Shown here: in pieces, positions 1 to 15,736 of the stretch
Layout: each line of letters opens with the position of its first letter
Position numbering within the stretch: the stretch's first letter is position 1
From: Mugil cephalus
Lineage: Eukaryota; Chordata; Actinopteri; Mugiliformes; Mugilidae
Assembly (NCBI RefSeq): GCF_022458985.1
Contig: NC_061779.1
Coordinates: 20,257,001-20,321,000 of the forward strand
DNA: 64,000 nt
Direction of reading: 5' to 3'
The notes under the pieces: generated by a model
Told to the model about the DNA's origin: nothing
The model's input: only the letters and a program-made list of their open reading frames with translations
The model's database searches: none
Position numbers and translations under genes: made by a program

Positions 1-904
1 ACACAAAGTTCCGCAGTCATCGTATCTGTGCCACATATATCACCACTAATATTTCCTCTCTGAAACAACGGAGAACTTTTAAACTAACCCATGTGTCAAT
101 CTAAACTGTCGACAGATTCAGCAACAGTGTGGCTTATTTTATTTTTTCAGGCTCAGATGACTTCCCGACGAGATGACACGTTGGACCGGCTAGAAATGAA
201 AAAGCCGACAGCGGGCAAAAGTGATCCTCCAGCCAAAAAGAGTTTGCAAGGTTGTTCAAGGGTGTGGCGTGTCTTTTCTTTGTTTGTCAGGTGTGATGCA
301 AGAGGAACTGACAACTGCTCTGTCGATCATCTGCTGTGACAAGTCCTAGTGGCGTCCAGCAAGTGGCCAATGCTGAGAAGTGCCACGACCCCTCGAGTCC
401 CAACGCGGCCCCGTCGACACGCACCATAAGTCCTCGATTACGCTCCCAATCTGATGCACGCACAGACAGATGTGGACGCCGCTGATGTTTAGTTGTTCGG
501 ATTATAAAACGTTTTAGTCTGCTTGAGTAAAACACGAACAACTGATGCACAGCAAATTGAGAGTAAACACATGCCTGCACGTCGCCTCCTGTGCACCCGC
601 TAATGAAAATAATGAAATTTCTGTCATGCAAAGCCTGCGTGCTGGAATGCTGCGTACTTGCAAAGTATAACATCCACTTAAGCTGTTGGTGTGTTTACAA
701 TGTGTCTGAGTGCTTCTTCTTGCTTCAGCTACCCTCACTGTAACAATAATGTCCGTTTCAGGTCTCACCATTTACTCCAGCCTGTAAACTGTGAAGCCTG
801 CCAAAGCAAAAGGAGTAAGACCCAAGTCGTAAATGACAATCCTCCTCCAGAGTTACAGGCTGTGTATCCAGTGGAATGGATCTAATGATGTATTGTGTCC
901 TTAC
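1..904 (-). other. probable trim24 intron or 3' portion, no exon recognised
   Basis: I translated both strands between the IKDEP exon (ends 905) and the window edge and found no segment resembling a PHD finger, a bromodomain or other TIF1 sequence. A short stretch at about 787-758 on the minus strand has plausible splice signals but no recognisable protein. Treat this as intronic with low certainty. Confidence 0.35.
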
Positions 905-7241
<6,337 letters not shown>

Positions 7242-8172
7242 TTATCCTTCAAATCCTGAGGTATCCCCACGCATGTAAGCAGACGTCGCTACGAAGTCAT
7301 TTCCACTGCGCTCCCTGCATCTTCTCACACCTGCCTCGTCTTCTTCCCTGTCAGCCACTCCAGAAACAAAGCGTTGTTCATACCTCAGGCTAAGAATGCT
7401 TCGCGGTCGTCTATCTGTACCGAGCCTAACCTAAACCCGTGGCACGTAAGATTAAACACGCGTCCTCCGCGTGAAGGCATCGCACACTCGCGCGCCGCAG
7501 ATGCTGCTCAAATTTGCTCAAAATTGCACTCACTGCACGCGCTCGTTGCGGCATTCACGAGAGGGGTGGGGTCAAATAGTTGCGCGTTCTGATTGGAGAA
7601 GCCATCCACTGGCCAAGAGCTCCAATTTTTGTTGTTGTTGTTTGTTTTCTTTCTTTCTTTCTTTCTTTTTTTTTTTTTTTTGAAATACAGTTACAGCATC
7701 ATGTACTTCACTCACACCCCTCAACTCCTCATTCACTCACTGACCAAATACTGTTACATCATCACCACTGCAATACAGGACTGTAGTCTACTGCACACGC
7801 ACGATTTAACCCCTAATTATTTTGTGCATTTTATCTTATTTTTTTTATTAAATCTTTATTTTTTTATCTGTAGTAAATCCTTTGTGTTCTTCCCCTTTTT
7901 TTCTTGAATAACCAATGTGTAAAAATAATCACTTTACAACAAATATTTAAAAAATTAGACATTCTTCTTCACGTAGCATTTTAAGTAACGAGTACAATTA
8001 GAAACGATACGATATAATAAACCTCCTCCTATGTCCGTTTCTGTAGCTAGTTAGTTGCGTTACCACTGTAACGTACAGTTTTTTTTGTTTTCAACCTGAA
8101 AAAATAACAAAACATTGCACCTCGTTGTCTCTCCCAGTCTCCTGCCCTCTCTGTGCTGTGTGTTATCTAGTA
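7242..8172. promoter_or_regulatory. trim24 upstream region and AT-rich spacer
   Basis: About 7242-7620 is GC- and CpG-richer than the following sequence and lies directly upstream of the trim24 ATG, so it is the likely promoter and 5' UTR on the minus strand. It includes CGCGTCCTCCGCG and CGCGCGCCGCAG. No TATA box was evident. From about 7640 a pyrimidine run (TTTC repeats then poly-T, 7649-7681) starts a low-complexity AT-rich stretch in which I see no gene. Confidence 0.4.
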
Positions 8173-8600
8173 CAGCGGTTTTCAAGGTGTGAGGCGCGCC
8201 TCCCCTGGGGGGCGCCAGAGGACTTTAGGGGAGGCGCGGAGTGAGAAAAATAAACCTGTAAAAAAAGTGTAAACGTCTGGTTAGCTAACTACAGTGCATG
8301 CTAGATCCAAGATGGATCGATTTATAGTGGGTACTATACTTGGGGTACCAAGAAAGAGAAAGTGAGGGAGGACACAAAATGTGGGGTGATCAGAAAAGGA
8401 AGTTTGACCCTGATTATTTAAAGTTTGGCTTTTCATGTATTGGTCCTGACAATCAGTCAGTGCGTTTGCAGAACTTGCATGCAGAACTTAATCGAGCTAT
8501 GCTCGAAATTCGACTTTCTGAATACAGTCCTTGTCCCAGTTTGCATGCAGTGAGAAAATCGAATAACTGCGGGTTAATACCACGTTAATACGCCTCCCTT
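8173..8600 (+). mobile_element. decayed hAT element 5' end with BED-finger coding remnant
   Basis: The left end CAGCGGTTTTCAA followed by GGCGCGCCTCCCC and GGGGGGCGCC is typical of fish hAT elements of the ZBED5/FAM200-like type. An ATG at 8312 opens MDRFIVG, and after a frame change the sequence reads KRKFDPDYLKFGF, matching the start of the BED-type zinc finger region of such transposases. The expected following zinc-finger cysteines are not found; the sequence passes into unrelated DNA near 8460. I judge this a 5'-truncated fossil with no coding capacity. The right boundary is uncertain and no 3' inverted repeat was found. Confidence 0.6.
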
Positions 8601-8942
8601 TCCGGTTGACCTATTACGTCATATAATAAACAAGAGTCGTTCCTGCGGACGTTATCGGTTGTTATTGAGGCAGAGCACTATTTGGATACATTAATAAAAG
8701 CTGTATTTCTGTATAATCTTTTTTTTTTAAGGATAAAACTTATTAAATACCTTTGCGCCTAATATACAAATAAATGGATTAAACCCGAATTATTTTGACA
8801 TTTTATTACTTTATTTTTTATGAAAAATGTGCTGTCATTGTATTTTTTGTGTGTTGTGCAAAATTTAAAAATATAAATAAAAACTTTACTATCTCTTCCA
8901 AACATATTGTGAAAAATAAATTAAACTCATGTTGTCTAACCA
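8600..8942. other. AT-rich spacer, no gene seen
   Basis: AT-rich DNA with short poly-A and poly-T runs. No coding, RNA or clear repeat signal was recognised. Confidence 0.5.
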
Positions 8943-9519
8943 CTAACCAATCTCACAGTCCGAACAAACAGGCCCGAGCATATAGTTGACGTCATCTGGA
9001 AGCGATGAATATTCGGGGCGAGCAGATCTGGTACCTACGGCATTTCTCCTCTTTTTGTGTGGTCCTCTTCTTCCTAACTTGGAAGGAGCTTCTGTCACGT
9101 CTCTGTGTGGAATTGTAGTCTGCCTGTCGTGGAAAAATTCAACAAGTGAGGGTTGTTGAGAAATTAGTAATGATTCGGACTCAGTTATCACTTTCTGTGA
9201 TCATACACGCAGAGTAAAACCCAGAGAGTATGTCACAACGAATGTGGGGTGACAACAAATTTTAAAAGTCATGAACTTTCAGTGAACTTCTGCTGAACTT
9301 ATTGACTTGTTATGAACTCATGAGGGCTAAACGGTCTCATAAGCAAATACAGATAGGATATATATATGAAGTAAAAACAAAATGTAATTTTCTATTACAT
9401 ACCATCTTTTTGTTTAGAAGAGGCTTGAAGTGGATCTTCTCAGGTTGATCCTCTTGAAACGATGATGAAGATGTGGAGGACAGCCAGGTTCCTCTGAAGA
9501 GTTGGCGGTTGTCAGACAT
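8943..9519 (-). CDS. two-exon gene-like unit of a repeat family (unknown function)
   Basis: Exon 1 is 9519-9403, from ATG to a donor ATG|gtatgt (39 codons, Ser-rich, starting MSDNRQLFRG). Exon 2 is 9194-8943 after the acceptor gatcacag (83 codons plus stop). Both are phase 0, so a 122-residue product is possible. Exon 2 contains a basic patch, LGRRGPHKKRRN. Its first half is clearly homologous to a plus-strand copy starting at 16018, including the acceptor; there the sequence continues into a broken SGNH hydrolase. This suggests a truncated member of a mobile or repeated gene family, possibly still spliced. I recognise no domain in these 122 residues. It may be non-functional. Confidence 0.4.
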
Positions 9520-9714
9520 TTTAATATCTGAGAACTTGCAGCTTGTAGCTCCAAACTGAGTTCCAAGATGTTTCTCCAAAGTGTTTTCAAAAAAAGACTG
9601 TTGAAGAAAGCTGAAGAATTGTTGAAACGTAACTTGAATTGTGCTCGTACTAACAATGTTTATTAATCGACTGACTTCTGCTATCTGTAGAGTTTGTTGT
9701 GTTCCGGTTATGAA

Positions 9715-10015
9715 GCATATATGTATATACACTAGATGCTGCATTCTGGCTGGTCAGACACGTCAACACGGCCGCCATCTTGGGCAGGGGTTCTTACCAG
9801 TGACAGACTTTTGTGTGGTTTACATATGTTCCCATGAAAGAAACACCAAAACCAAGACACACTGAATACCATTTCACAATTGAGAAGATGTATTATATTA
9901 TTTAACTGTTATGAATGTGTTGAATCTCTAAAGCTAACCTAAATTAAAGTATGTATTTTGTTACTAGCTTGTGTAAGGATAAGAAAACAAAATATGTTGT
10001 TAGTAAGACACAGTA
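9715..10015 (-). repeat. YY1-motif repeat copy 1 (mobile first exon/promoter?)
   Basis: The segment is about 70-80% identical by eye to 12203-12540 in the same orientation. It contains, on the minus strand, AAGATGGCGGCC (9781-9770), a perfect YY1 core that also places an ATG (9778-9776) in strong context. It lies about 260 bases upstream of the minus-strand ATG of the unit at 9519-8943, so it could be that unit's promoter and 5' UTR. The extended homology covers a run of about 300 bases including ATTATTTAACTGTTATGAA. Confidence 0.6.
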
Positions 10016-11016
10016 ATATGATAAAAGTGACATTTAGAAATGTTGTTCCTAAACCATCTGTTAGTTTAATATATAACGTTAATGTTAACTGCTAACGTAA
10101 GTTTTGTGTCTGAACTGTAGCTGGGTCAAAGACGAGACATGTTAATTCTGGTGTCCGAGGCATATTTATAATAGTAAAACTAAATAACAAAAATTAAAAA
10201 GTACAATTTGTTACTCAATTCTCCCCACTTTACTTGCTCATATGAGTATTTACTGTAAGAAATGAAAATTTAAGGAGCTATTTAGCTCAGAAGTACAAAA
10301 CTGTCAAAAATCTTAATAAAGGCATTAATGATACACTGGGGCATAATTGTGTTGGTGTTTGTAATGATACCTAAAATATAGTAACAACACTAAGCTCATT
10401 TACATTTTCATTCAAGAAATACTTTTGTCCCCATTTTTGGATTCTCAAATGTCCTTCCTGTGTATCACACATAAAGTGGCTATATGACCATATATGGATT
10501 TGGACAGCCATGTTACAGGGTGTTGTATCAGACAACAGATTTTGAAGGACCCCCAAAAGAGATAACAATGTCAGTAAATCTCTCTTAAAATGTTGATATT
10601 TTGACCTTTTCGCTCAGTGGTACGTGATGTACCACCATGATGTGTCTTTCTGGAAAACGCTAATAACACATTTATTATAATTTTATTATAATTTTTTTAC
10701 ATTTTAAAATTACCTATTTCATGTGAAATATGACATTGATGTGTTGAAGATTAAGCTAACGTTTTACACAGTAGACCCAGTTAGTGCCTGATTATAAAGG
10801 AAAAACAGTTGTTTTGTCCTCCCTGGGTAACGATATGTCCTTCCTGGATAACAAAGGTATTCTGTTACCCAGGACATGTCCTCTGTTAGAGAGACTGGAC
10901 ATGTTAATCAATTCAGTAGCTGTAGGTTTTTAGACATTGATTAGATGTTGTACTGTTGTTCTTTTATTATTATTAATAGCAGCTGATTTAGATATTTTTT
11001 TTCACTTTTAAAATCC
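10016..11016. other. AT-rich intergenic sequence, nothing recognised
   Basis: About 1 kb of AT-rich DNA. Short open frames here have no recognisable protein features. GTCCTTCCTGGATAAC-type phrases near 10,820-10,870 recur in degenerate form locally but do not define an element. Confidence 0.45.
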
Positions 11017-11017
11017 T

Positions 11018-11082
<65 letters not shown>

Positions 11083-11107
11083 ATACATATAGGTGTATAT
11101 ATATATG

Positions 11108-11154
<47 letters not shown>

Positions 11155-11156
11155 TC
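11017..11156. repeat. compound microsatellite arranged as an inverted repeat
   Basis: (AT)n-(GT)n from about 11018 to 11078 is followed by a short AT-rich centre (GTATACATATAGGTGTAT) and then (AC)n-(AT)n to about 11153. The two arms are reverse complements, so about 130 bases could fold as one hairpin. An (ATT)n run follows at 11155-11174. Confidence 0.9.
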
Positions 11157-11317
11157 TTATTATTATTATTATTATATATGACATATATCCCTCAGCGGAC
11201 AAGGAAACACCATGTGATGACATGATCCATGTTATTATATTTGAATTTCTTTTTTTAAGAGTGTTTACTTACTTTTTACTTTTTTGTGCAACAAAGTCAC
11301 AGTGACAAAGTATTTTC

Positions 11318-11362
11318 CCTCCTGGATCATTAAAGTCTGTCTAAGTTTAAGTCTAAGTGTTA
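11318..11362 (+). repeat. LINE-type 3' tail fragment
   Basis: The phrase CCTGGATCATTAAAGT followed by CTAAGT-like short repeats resembles the 3' ends of fish CR1/L2/Rex-clade LINEs, which end in short simple repeats after an AATAAAG-like motif. No coding region is attached. Confidence 0.35.
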
Positions 11363-11696
11363 TTTAACACATACGCTTCCTGTAACTGTATCTTAGTTTT
11401 TTTTTCTAGATCATATCATAAACTCTATTGTATTATTATTATTAAATTCATCATTATTGTTGTTTTTATTGTTCATATCAATCTGTTTTGACGAATGCCT
11501 ACAAGCCTTTCAATGGCCTTGCAGGTTATCTGCATTTTTAATTTAACCAATCTATATTGTATTATAACAATGTGTGACATTTATAATAAATCAAACAGAT
11601 TGAAAAGCGATTGAAAATTCAGTAAGTTATGATTTTAATTGTTGATAGACCTCTGCCTCCGTTCACTAATACATTAAGTAGACATGGCTTCCCCCT

Positions 11697-11880
11697 GCCC
11701 AAGATGACGGCCGCATTGACGCATCGCTCCAATGGACAGAGACGGCGAAGGCGGCATCTAGTGTCTATATCTGCGGTGAGACTTCTGCATTTGCCTTGGA
11801 AGATGTTGCCTAGCAACAGGGCAATCTAGGCCCCACCCACAGTGTTTGGCATCTGATTGGTTGGTTTATGGAGGAAATTT
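11697..11880 (+). promoter_or_regulatory. promoter-like block: YY1-type site, CCAAT boxes, RFX X-box
   Basis: This contains a third, inverted copy of the YY1-motif repeat: AAGATGACGGCC at 11701-11712, with the shared downstream phrase GCGGCATCTAGTGT. A perfect RFX X-box palindrome, GTTGCCTAGCAAC, is at 11805-11817. There are two CCAAT-type motifs (CCAATGG at 11729-11735 and GATTGGTTGG near 11856) and a CCCCACCC element. The ATG inside the YY1 motif opens a 24-codon Arg-rich frame ending at a donor GCG|gtgaga (11775/11776), so it could be a real or fossil first exon. I found no exon to pair it with. Confidence 0.45.
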
Positions 11881-11964
11881 TCAAATGAACTTGTACACCA
11901 CATGGCTGGCATTCAGATTTATAATTTACACGTTTTAGTCATCACAATTTGGCTTCTTAAAGAA

Positions 11965-12036
11965 GCCCCAGTGGCATAAGGATAAGGCTCTGGCCTCCTA
12001 ATCCAGGGATTGTGGGTTCAAGTCCCATCTCGGGTA
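11965..12036 (+). tRNA. tRNA-Arg (CCT), possibly decayed
   Basis: Cloverleaf-like, about 72 nt. The anticodon loop is CTCCTAA with anticodon CCT at 11997-11999. The D-arm (TGGCATAAGGATAAGGC) and T-arm (GTGGGTTCAAGTCCCAT) fit vertebrate tRNA-Arg(CCT). Against function: one acceptor-stem C:C mismatch (GCCCCAG against CTCGGGT), a C:T mismatch at the base of the anticodon stem, and a D-loop one base shorter than the usual gene. No T-run follows, and the next tRNA starts 6 bases later, so it may depend on co-transcription or be a pseudogene. Confidence 0.7.
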
Positions 12037-12042
12037 GTACGT

Positions 12043-12114
12043 AGCAGAGTGGCGCAGCGAAAGCGTGCTGGGCCCATAACCCAGAGATCGATGGATCGAA
12101 ACCATCCTCTGCTA
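12043..12114 (+). tRNA. initiator tRNA-Met (CAT)
   Basis: A 72-nt sequence with all initiator hallmarks: A1:U72 at the top of the acceptor stem, three G:C pairs closing the anticodon stem (GGGC-CCATAA-CCC), anticodon CAT at 12075-12077, and A54/A60 in the T-loop (ATCGAAA). By eye it differs from the vertebrate consensus at two sites, one of which is in the conserved D-loop GG (now GA). A Pol III terminator TTTT (12118-12121) follows. Possibly a functional gene, possibly a recently dead copy. Confidence 0.85.
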
Positions 12115-12202
12115 GGCTTTTAATTCACATCTTAGTCAAAATATGTTGTGTTTTTACATTTATAACAGGGGCTACTTGTGATGTGCTGCCATCTCCCCAG
12201 CA

Positions 12203-12540
12203 CATAGATATACACATAGATGCCGCATTCAGGCTTGTCAGATACGTCAACATGGCCGCCATCTTGGGCAGAGGTTTCTGACCATTAGTCAGACCTGGTC
12301 AGACCGCTGTCAGTGAATCTGACTGACACTATAATGTCAGACCTTTGTGCCGCTACAGATGTTCCTATGAAAGAAACACTAAAACCAAGCAACAAGGAAT
12401 ACCATTTCACAGGTGAGAAGATGGTTTATATTATTTAACTGTTATGAACATGTTGAATTTGATGTATCTCTAAACTAACTTATTATTAGCTTATGTAAAG
12501 ATGAGGAAATCGAAGATGTTTTTATTAGTAAGACATCGTA
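12203..12540 (-). repeat. YY1-motif repeat copy 2
   Basis: Homologous to 9715-10015 in the same orientation, sharing the YY1 core (CCGCCATCTTGGGC on the plus strand, 12256-12269), a middle phrase GAAAGAAACAC and ATTATTTAACTGTTATGAA. It has about 60 extra bases after the YY1 site, containing the repeated word CAGACC. No attached exon like that at 9519 is present; the tRNA pair lies on that side instead. Confidence 0.6.
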
Positions 12541-12938
12541 CTCTTTAAGAGCAAGTGTGTTTATAACTACGTTTGGATAAAAGGTGTTAACTAAGTGCTG
12601 CCAAAAAAAAGTATCATTACATGTTTCACTAAAAAGGTAGAAAATATGTTAATGTGCCCAGCACATTTCTGCTGTGCGGCTCTGCTAGAAAGGACGATAA
12701 TGGATGTGGCAAAGTCTTACGGCAATTTTACCAGCGTTTTTGGTGTGTTGTAGTGTAAAACGTGCACACTTCTCTTACGCTACACACACACACATGCAGG
12801 TAAGAAGGTCAGTGTAATTTGTTTTATTGGATTCCAGAAATAAAGTATAATTAACTTACAATAGGACAACAGGACTGACAACAGGAAAATATAATCAATG
12901 CATTCATTTAGTACTTAAATCTGATAATGAACACATTT
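12541..12938. other. intergenic, nothing recognised
   Basis: No gene or clear element was seen. A short (CA)n run lies at about 12783-12793. Confidence 0.45.
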
Positions 12939-13413
12939 CTAGACAACAAATGTCTGGGGCCACTGTGTTGCCCATGATGCTCCTGCTTGTCCCTGAAGTT
13001 CCCTGGTGGATGAAAATACGACCAACTGGATTGAAGTCATTTTGCTAAGATGCTCTTCTCTGCCATTCAACAAACCATGAGTTGGGAGCTGTGTCTGTGC
13101 AGTGTTTGAATGATATTTGCTGCAGAGGCAGATTAATAAACCAGAAATCCACAACAATTTTCCTTCCTCCCCAGCAGACTGCAGTGTAAAACTACACACT
13201 TACCACCATATTCTGATAGAACATCTGTAGCATCTTACTACAGTTCTCAAGAGATGTGATCTCCCTTAAGAAAAAGAGGCGTCTCAGGCAGCACAGTTCC
13301 CCGACCTGACAAACTGTGACCTTCCTGTCAGGAGATAAAGAAAGGATCAATGCATAATGTCTGGCCGGTACTACCAATGACTTACAGTGGCCTTCTGTGT
13401 ATACTGTTAACAT
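12939..13413 (-). mobile_element. LINE reverse-transcriptase C-terminal fragment (degenerate)
   Basis: Minus-strand translation of 13413-13192 gives LCCLRRLFFLREITS and CSKMLQMFYQNMV. This is the arrangement seen downstream of the reverse-transcriptase palm in fish L2/CR1-type LINEs (RLYFLRRLR, then MLxxFYQxxV). The homology then fades through stops and frame shifts towards 12939. The two open frames can be joined by apparent splice signals, but I regard that as coincidence in a decayed LINE. Confidence 0.4.
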
Positions 13414-13825
13414 AAATTAATATTAAAGTGAAGGTAAGTGTGATGTTTGTTGTGACTGGGAGTGCATGTTGCTGCCTACACAACCAGCAATTTGGTTGTG
13501 TTTATCCTCGGTTCATTTAATCTGAGGATTCAGTATATTATTATTTGGTCCTATCGTCCTAGTGTGTGTGAGAGTGAAGCCCACTACCACCACCACACAA
13601 ACATTCAGATTTGAAGTTATTTCATTTATAATAAAGTTAAATTCATAAAATGTTGAAATTATAATTTAGTGTGTGTAGGTGTCTAACTAACTTTTGACTT
13701 TTACGGTAGCATATAAGCTTGCGCAGTAAATTAACTGGTCAATTATTCTGATAAGATAAAAATCTAACTTCCAAAAAAATAATAGGGGGGTGCGTGTGTG
13801 TGTGTGTTAGAGGAGTTTGTGTTCT

Positions 13826-13945
13826 TGGTGGTGGTTGTCAATGATGACAGAGGCACCCTAGGCAGAGAAAGACAGAAACGTGGAGAAAAAGGGCAATTTT
13901 CTCTCACTGCGCTGATCTCACATTTGGGCTTACTGTGACAAAACG
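13826..13945 (+). repeat. direct repeat R1, copy 1
   Basis: About 118 bases nearly identical to 15329-15446, including GACAGAGGCACCCTAGGCAG and GCTTACTGTGACAAAAC. Same orientation, about 1.5 kb apart. No coding potential or known family was recognised. Confidence 0.8.
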
Positions 13946-14160
13946 GCAGATCTGCCCTCCTTCCCCATTGGTGTTAATGTCTGAGGTGGTCATAATGATT
14001 TGGTGGTCCGTATGATTCAGCAATCTGTCGCCATAGCCACCAGGTACACAATCCCCTCTCCCTCCATATTTAATGCTGCAAATGTCAGATCTGCCCTCCT
14101 TCTCCATTGCTGTTAATGTCTAAGGTGTTCATAATGTTTTGGCACACCATGTTAGGCTCC
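13945..14160 (+). repeat. internal tandem-like duplication (R2a/R2b)
   Basis: About 66 bases at 13945-14010 recur at about 14084-14150, sharing CAGATCTGCCCTCCTT and GTTAATGTCT with scattered mismatches. This suggests a local duplication of about 140 bases within the larger repeat unit. Confidence 0.65.
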
Positions 14161-14948
14161 TCTGTGCATGTTGGTTCTGTTGCCATGGCTACAGGGACTA
14201 GGTGCTGCTGGTCCCTGTAGCCAGCAGCACCTGGGCAACAACAGGTCGTAAGGGGAAAATGAATGCATTGTGCGCGACAGCCGAGCGCTCTGATTTTTCT
14301 CAGAAAACGGCAGCGAATTGTCACATGCACACATATGGGGAAAAGTTCAAAAAGTGCTCGGTGAACTCCTTGCTCAGCAGAGCCTGGAGTCCAAACCATA
14401 GGAGCTACAGGAATCAGAGCCACACCATCAAAACCAACAAAAATGCCTATGTTTTTATGTAGTTTTTATATCTTAAAAATATGGCCATCAGACAACTGTG
14501 AGCACCTTTTTTTCATTAAAAACAGAAAAAAGCAGAAATAGAGTTAGAGTGAAGCAATACACACCATGTTAAACAAGATTTTTCTGTGTTTTCTCCAAAA
14601 TTTCACCAAAACGTGAACTGCAACCACGACCAAACTGTAGCAGATATTGAAACAGGGTTTTGTGGAAAGGAAAGCCACAAATGTCGTGCCTCGTATAAAC
14701 TTTTAATCGTTTTTGTACTCCAAAGCATGGCCGAGTAATCACTCAGCCCGTTCATGGTGAGTAGATGTTCGTGCTTTTTTCGAGCTTCTGCATTCATTTC
14801 AATGGGCCAAATCCCTCGCTTTTTTGTCATTTACTCCCACCCCTTTTGATCAGTCGCTTAGAAAAGTCACGGCACACCTGTCCTGCCCCGATCGAGACGC
14901 ACGTTTTGATATGATATTGTCCAAAGTTAAGTGCGGAAAAATGGCAGA

Positions 14949-15075
14949 AGAATAATAAATGCCATGGAGAGTAATGTAGGAGCCAACGCATTGCATTGCC
15001 TTCCTAGAATAAGAAGAAGAAACCTGTGCCTCGGGGCTTTGAAACCATCCTCTGCTAGGCTTTTAATCAGGGCCT
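14949..15075 (+). repeat. repeat R3 copy 1, ending in the 3' part of tRNA-iMet
   Basis: Shares AGGAGCCAACGC and TTGCATTGCCT with the copy at about 15515-15636. At its right end GTGCCTCGGGGCTTT runs directly into GAAACCATCCTCTGCTAGGC (15044 onward). That is the T-arm and acceptor 3' half of initiator tRNA-Met plus the same 3' trailer found after the intact gene at 12115. Confidence 0.75.
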
Positions 15076-15328
15076 CGACCAGAGCTAATAAGAAAGACAT
15101 ATAATCATATTTCACTCAGCACTGATATTGAGGAGCTGTAATCACACAAGGCACTTGTTTTGTATGTGGTAGAGTAGTGTGTGTTGGTGTGTGTTGTTTT
15201 AACATAAATGTATGGGAGACAAGGATCAGCCGTATTAACAGCAGAGATATGAGAGGATTCCCTGATTATTGAATTGGTCTCAGCTGTGGCTCTGGCCTGA
15301 GGATGGCTGAGGTTGCTGTGGCAACTGG

Positions 15329-15446
15329 AGGTGGTTGTCAGTGATGACAGAGGCACCCTAGGCAGAGACAGACAGAAACATGGAGAAAAGGGGCAATTTT
15401 CTGCCTCTGTGCTAGTCTCACATTTGAGCTTACTGTGACAAAACAG
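15329..15446 (+). repeat. direct repeat R1, copy 2
   Basis: Second copy of the 13826-13945 unit. Same direction; differences are mostly single-base substitutions. Confidence 0.8.
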
Positions 15447-15514
15447 AAGTTCCTATCAGAAAAAAATATTGTCCATATCGCTTCAAAACTCTGGGATGAG
15501 TTGTGCTCAGAAAA

Positions 15515-15660
15515 ACGGCAAAAAAACAATAAACACAGTGAAGAGTAATATAGGAGCCAACGCGTTGCATTGCCTCCTTAGAATAAAAATAAGAAATCTG
15601 TGCCTTCGAAACCATCCTCTTATAGGCTTTTAATTAGGGCTTTGCCCCGAGGCACTGGCC
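15515..15660 (+). repeat. repeat R3 copy 2, ending in the 3' part of tRNA-iMet plus a GC-rich arm
   Basis: Second copy of R3. The tRNA-iMet 3' half (GAAACCATCCTCT, then a decayed ending) is followed by the trailer GGCTTTTAATT. Next comes GGGCTTTGCCCCGAGGCAC (15641-15659), the complementary arm of the GTGCCTCGGGGC seen at the end of copy 1. Confidence 0.7.
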
Positions 15661-15736
15661 CCTGCAGCTATTTCAATAGCCCTGTGGCCCTAATTAAAAG
15701 CATCTCAACCATCCTCTGCAAGGGGCCTCGGGACTT

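Noticed and set aside
287..480. Candidate trim24 PHD or downstream exon on the minus strand
   Set aside because: The translation lacks the Cys/His pattern of a PHD finger and resembles no other TIF1 segment.
7580..7907. Phe- and Leu-rich frames
   Set aside because: Translations of poly-T and TTTC low-complexity DNA.
10941..11305. Several frames encoding Cys-Val or Thr-His repeats
   Set aside because: Translations of the dinucleotide microsatellite.
12939..13413. Two minus-strand frames joined by apparent splice sites into a novel gene
   Set aside because: The first part matches the region downstream of a LINE reverse-transcriptase palm, so a decayed LINE explains it better than a new gene.
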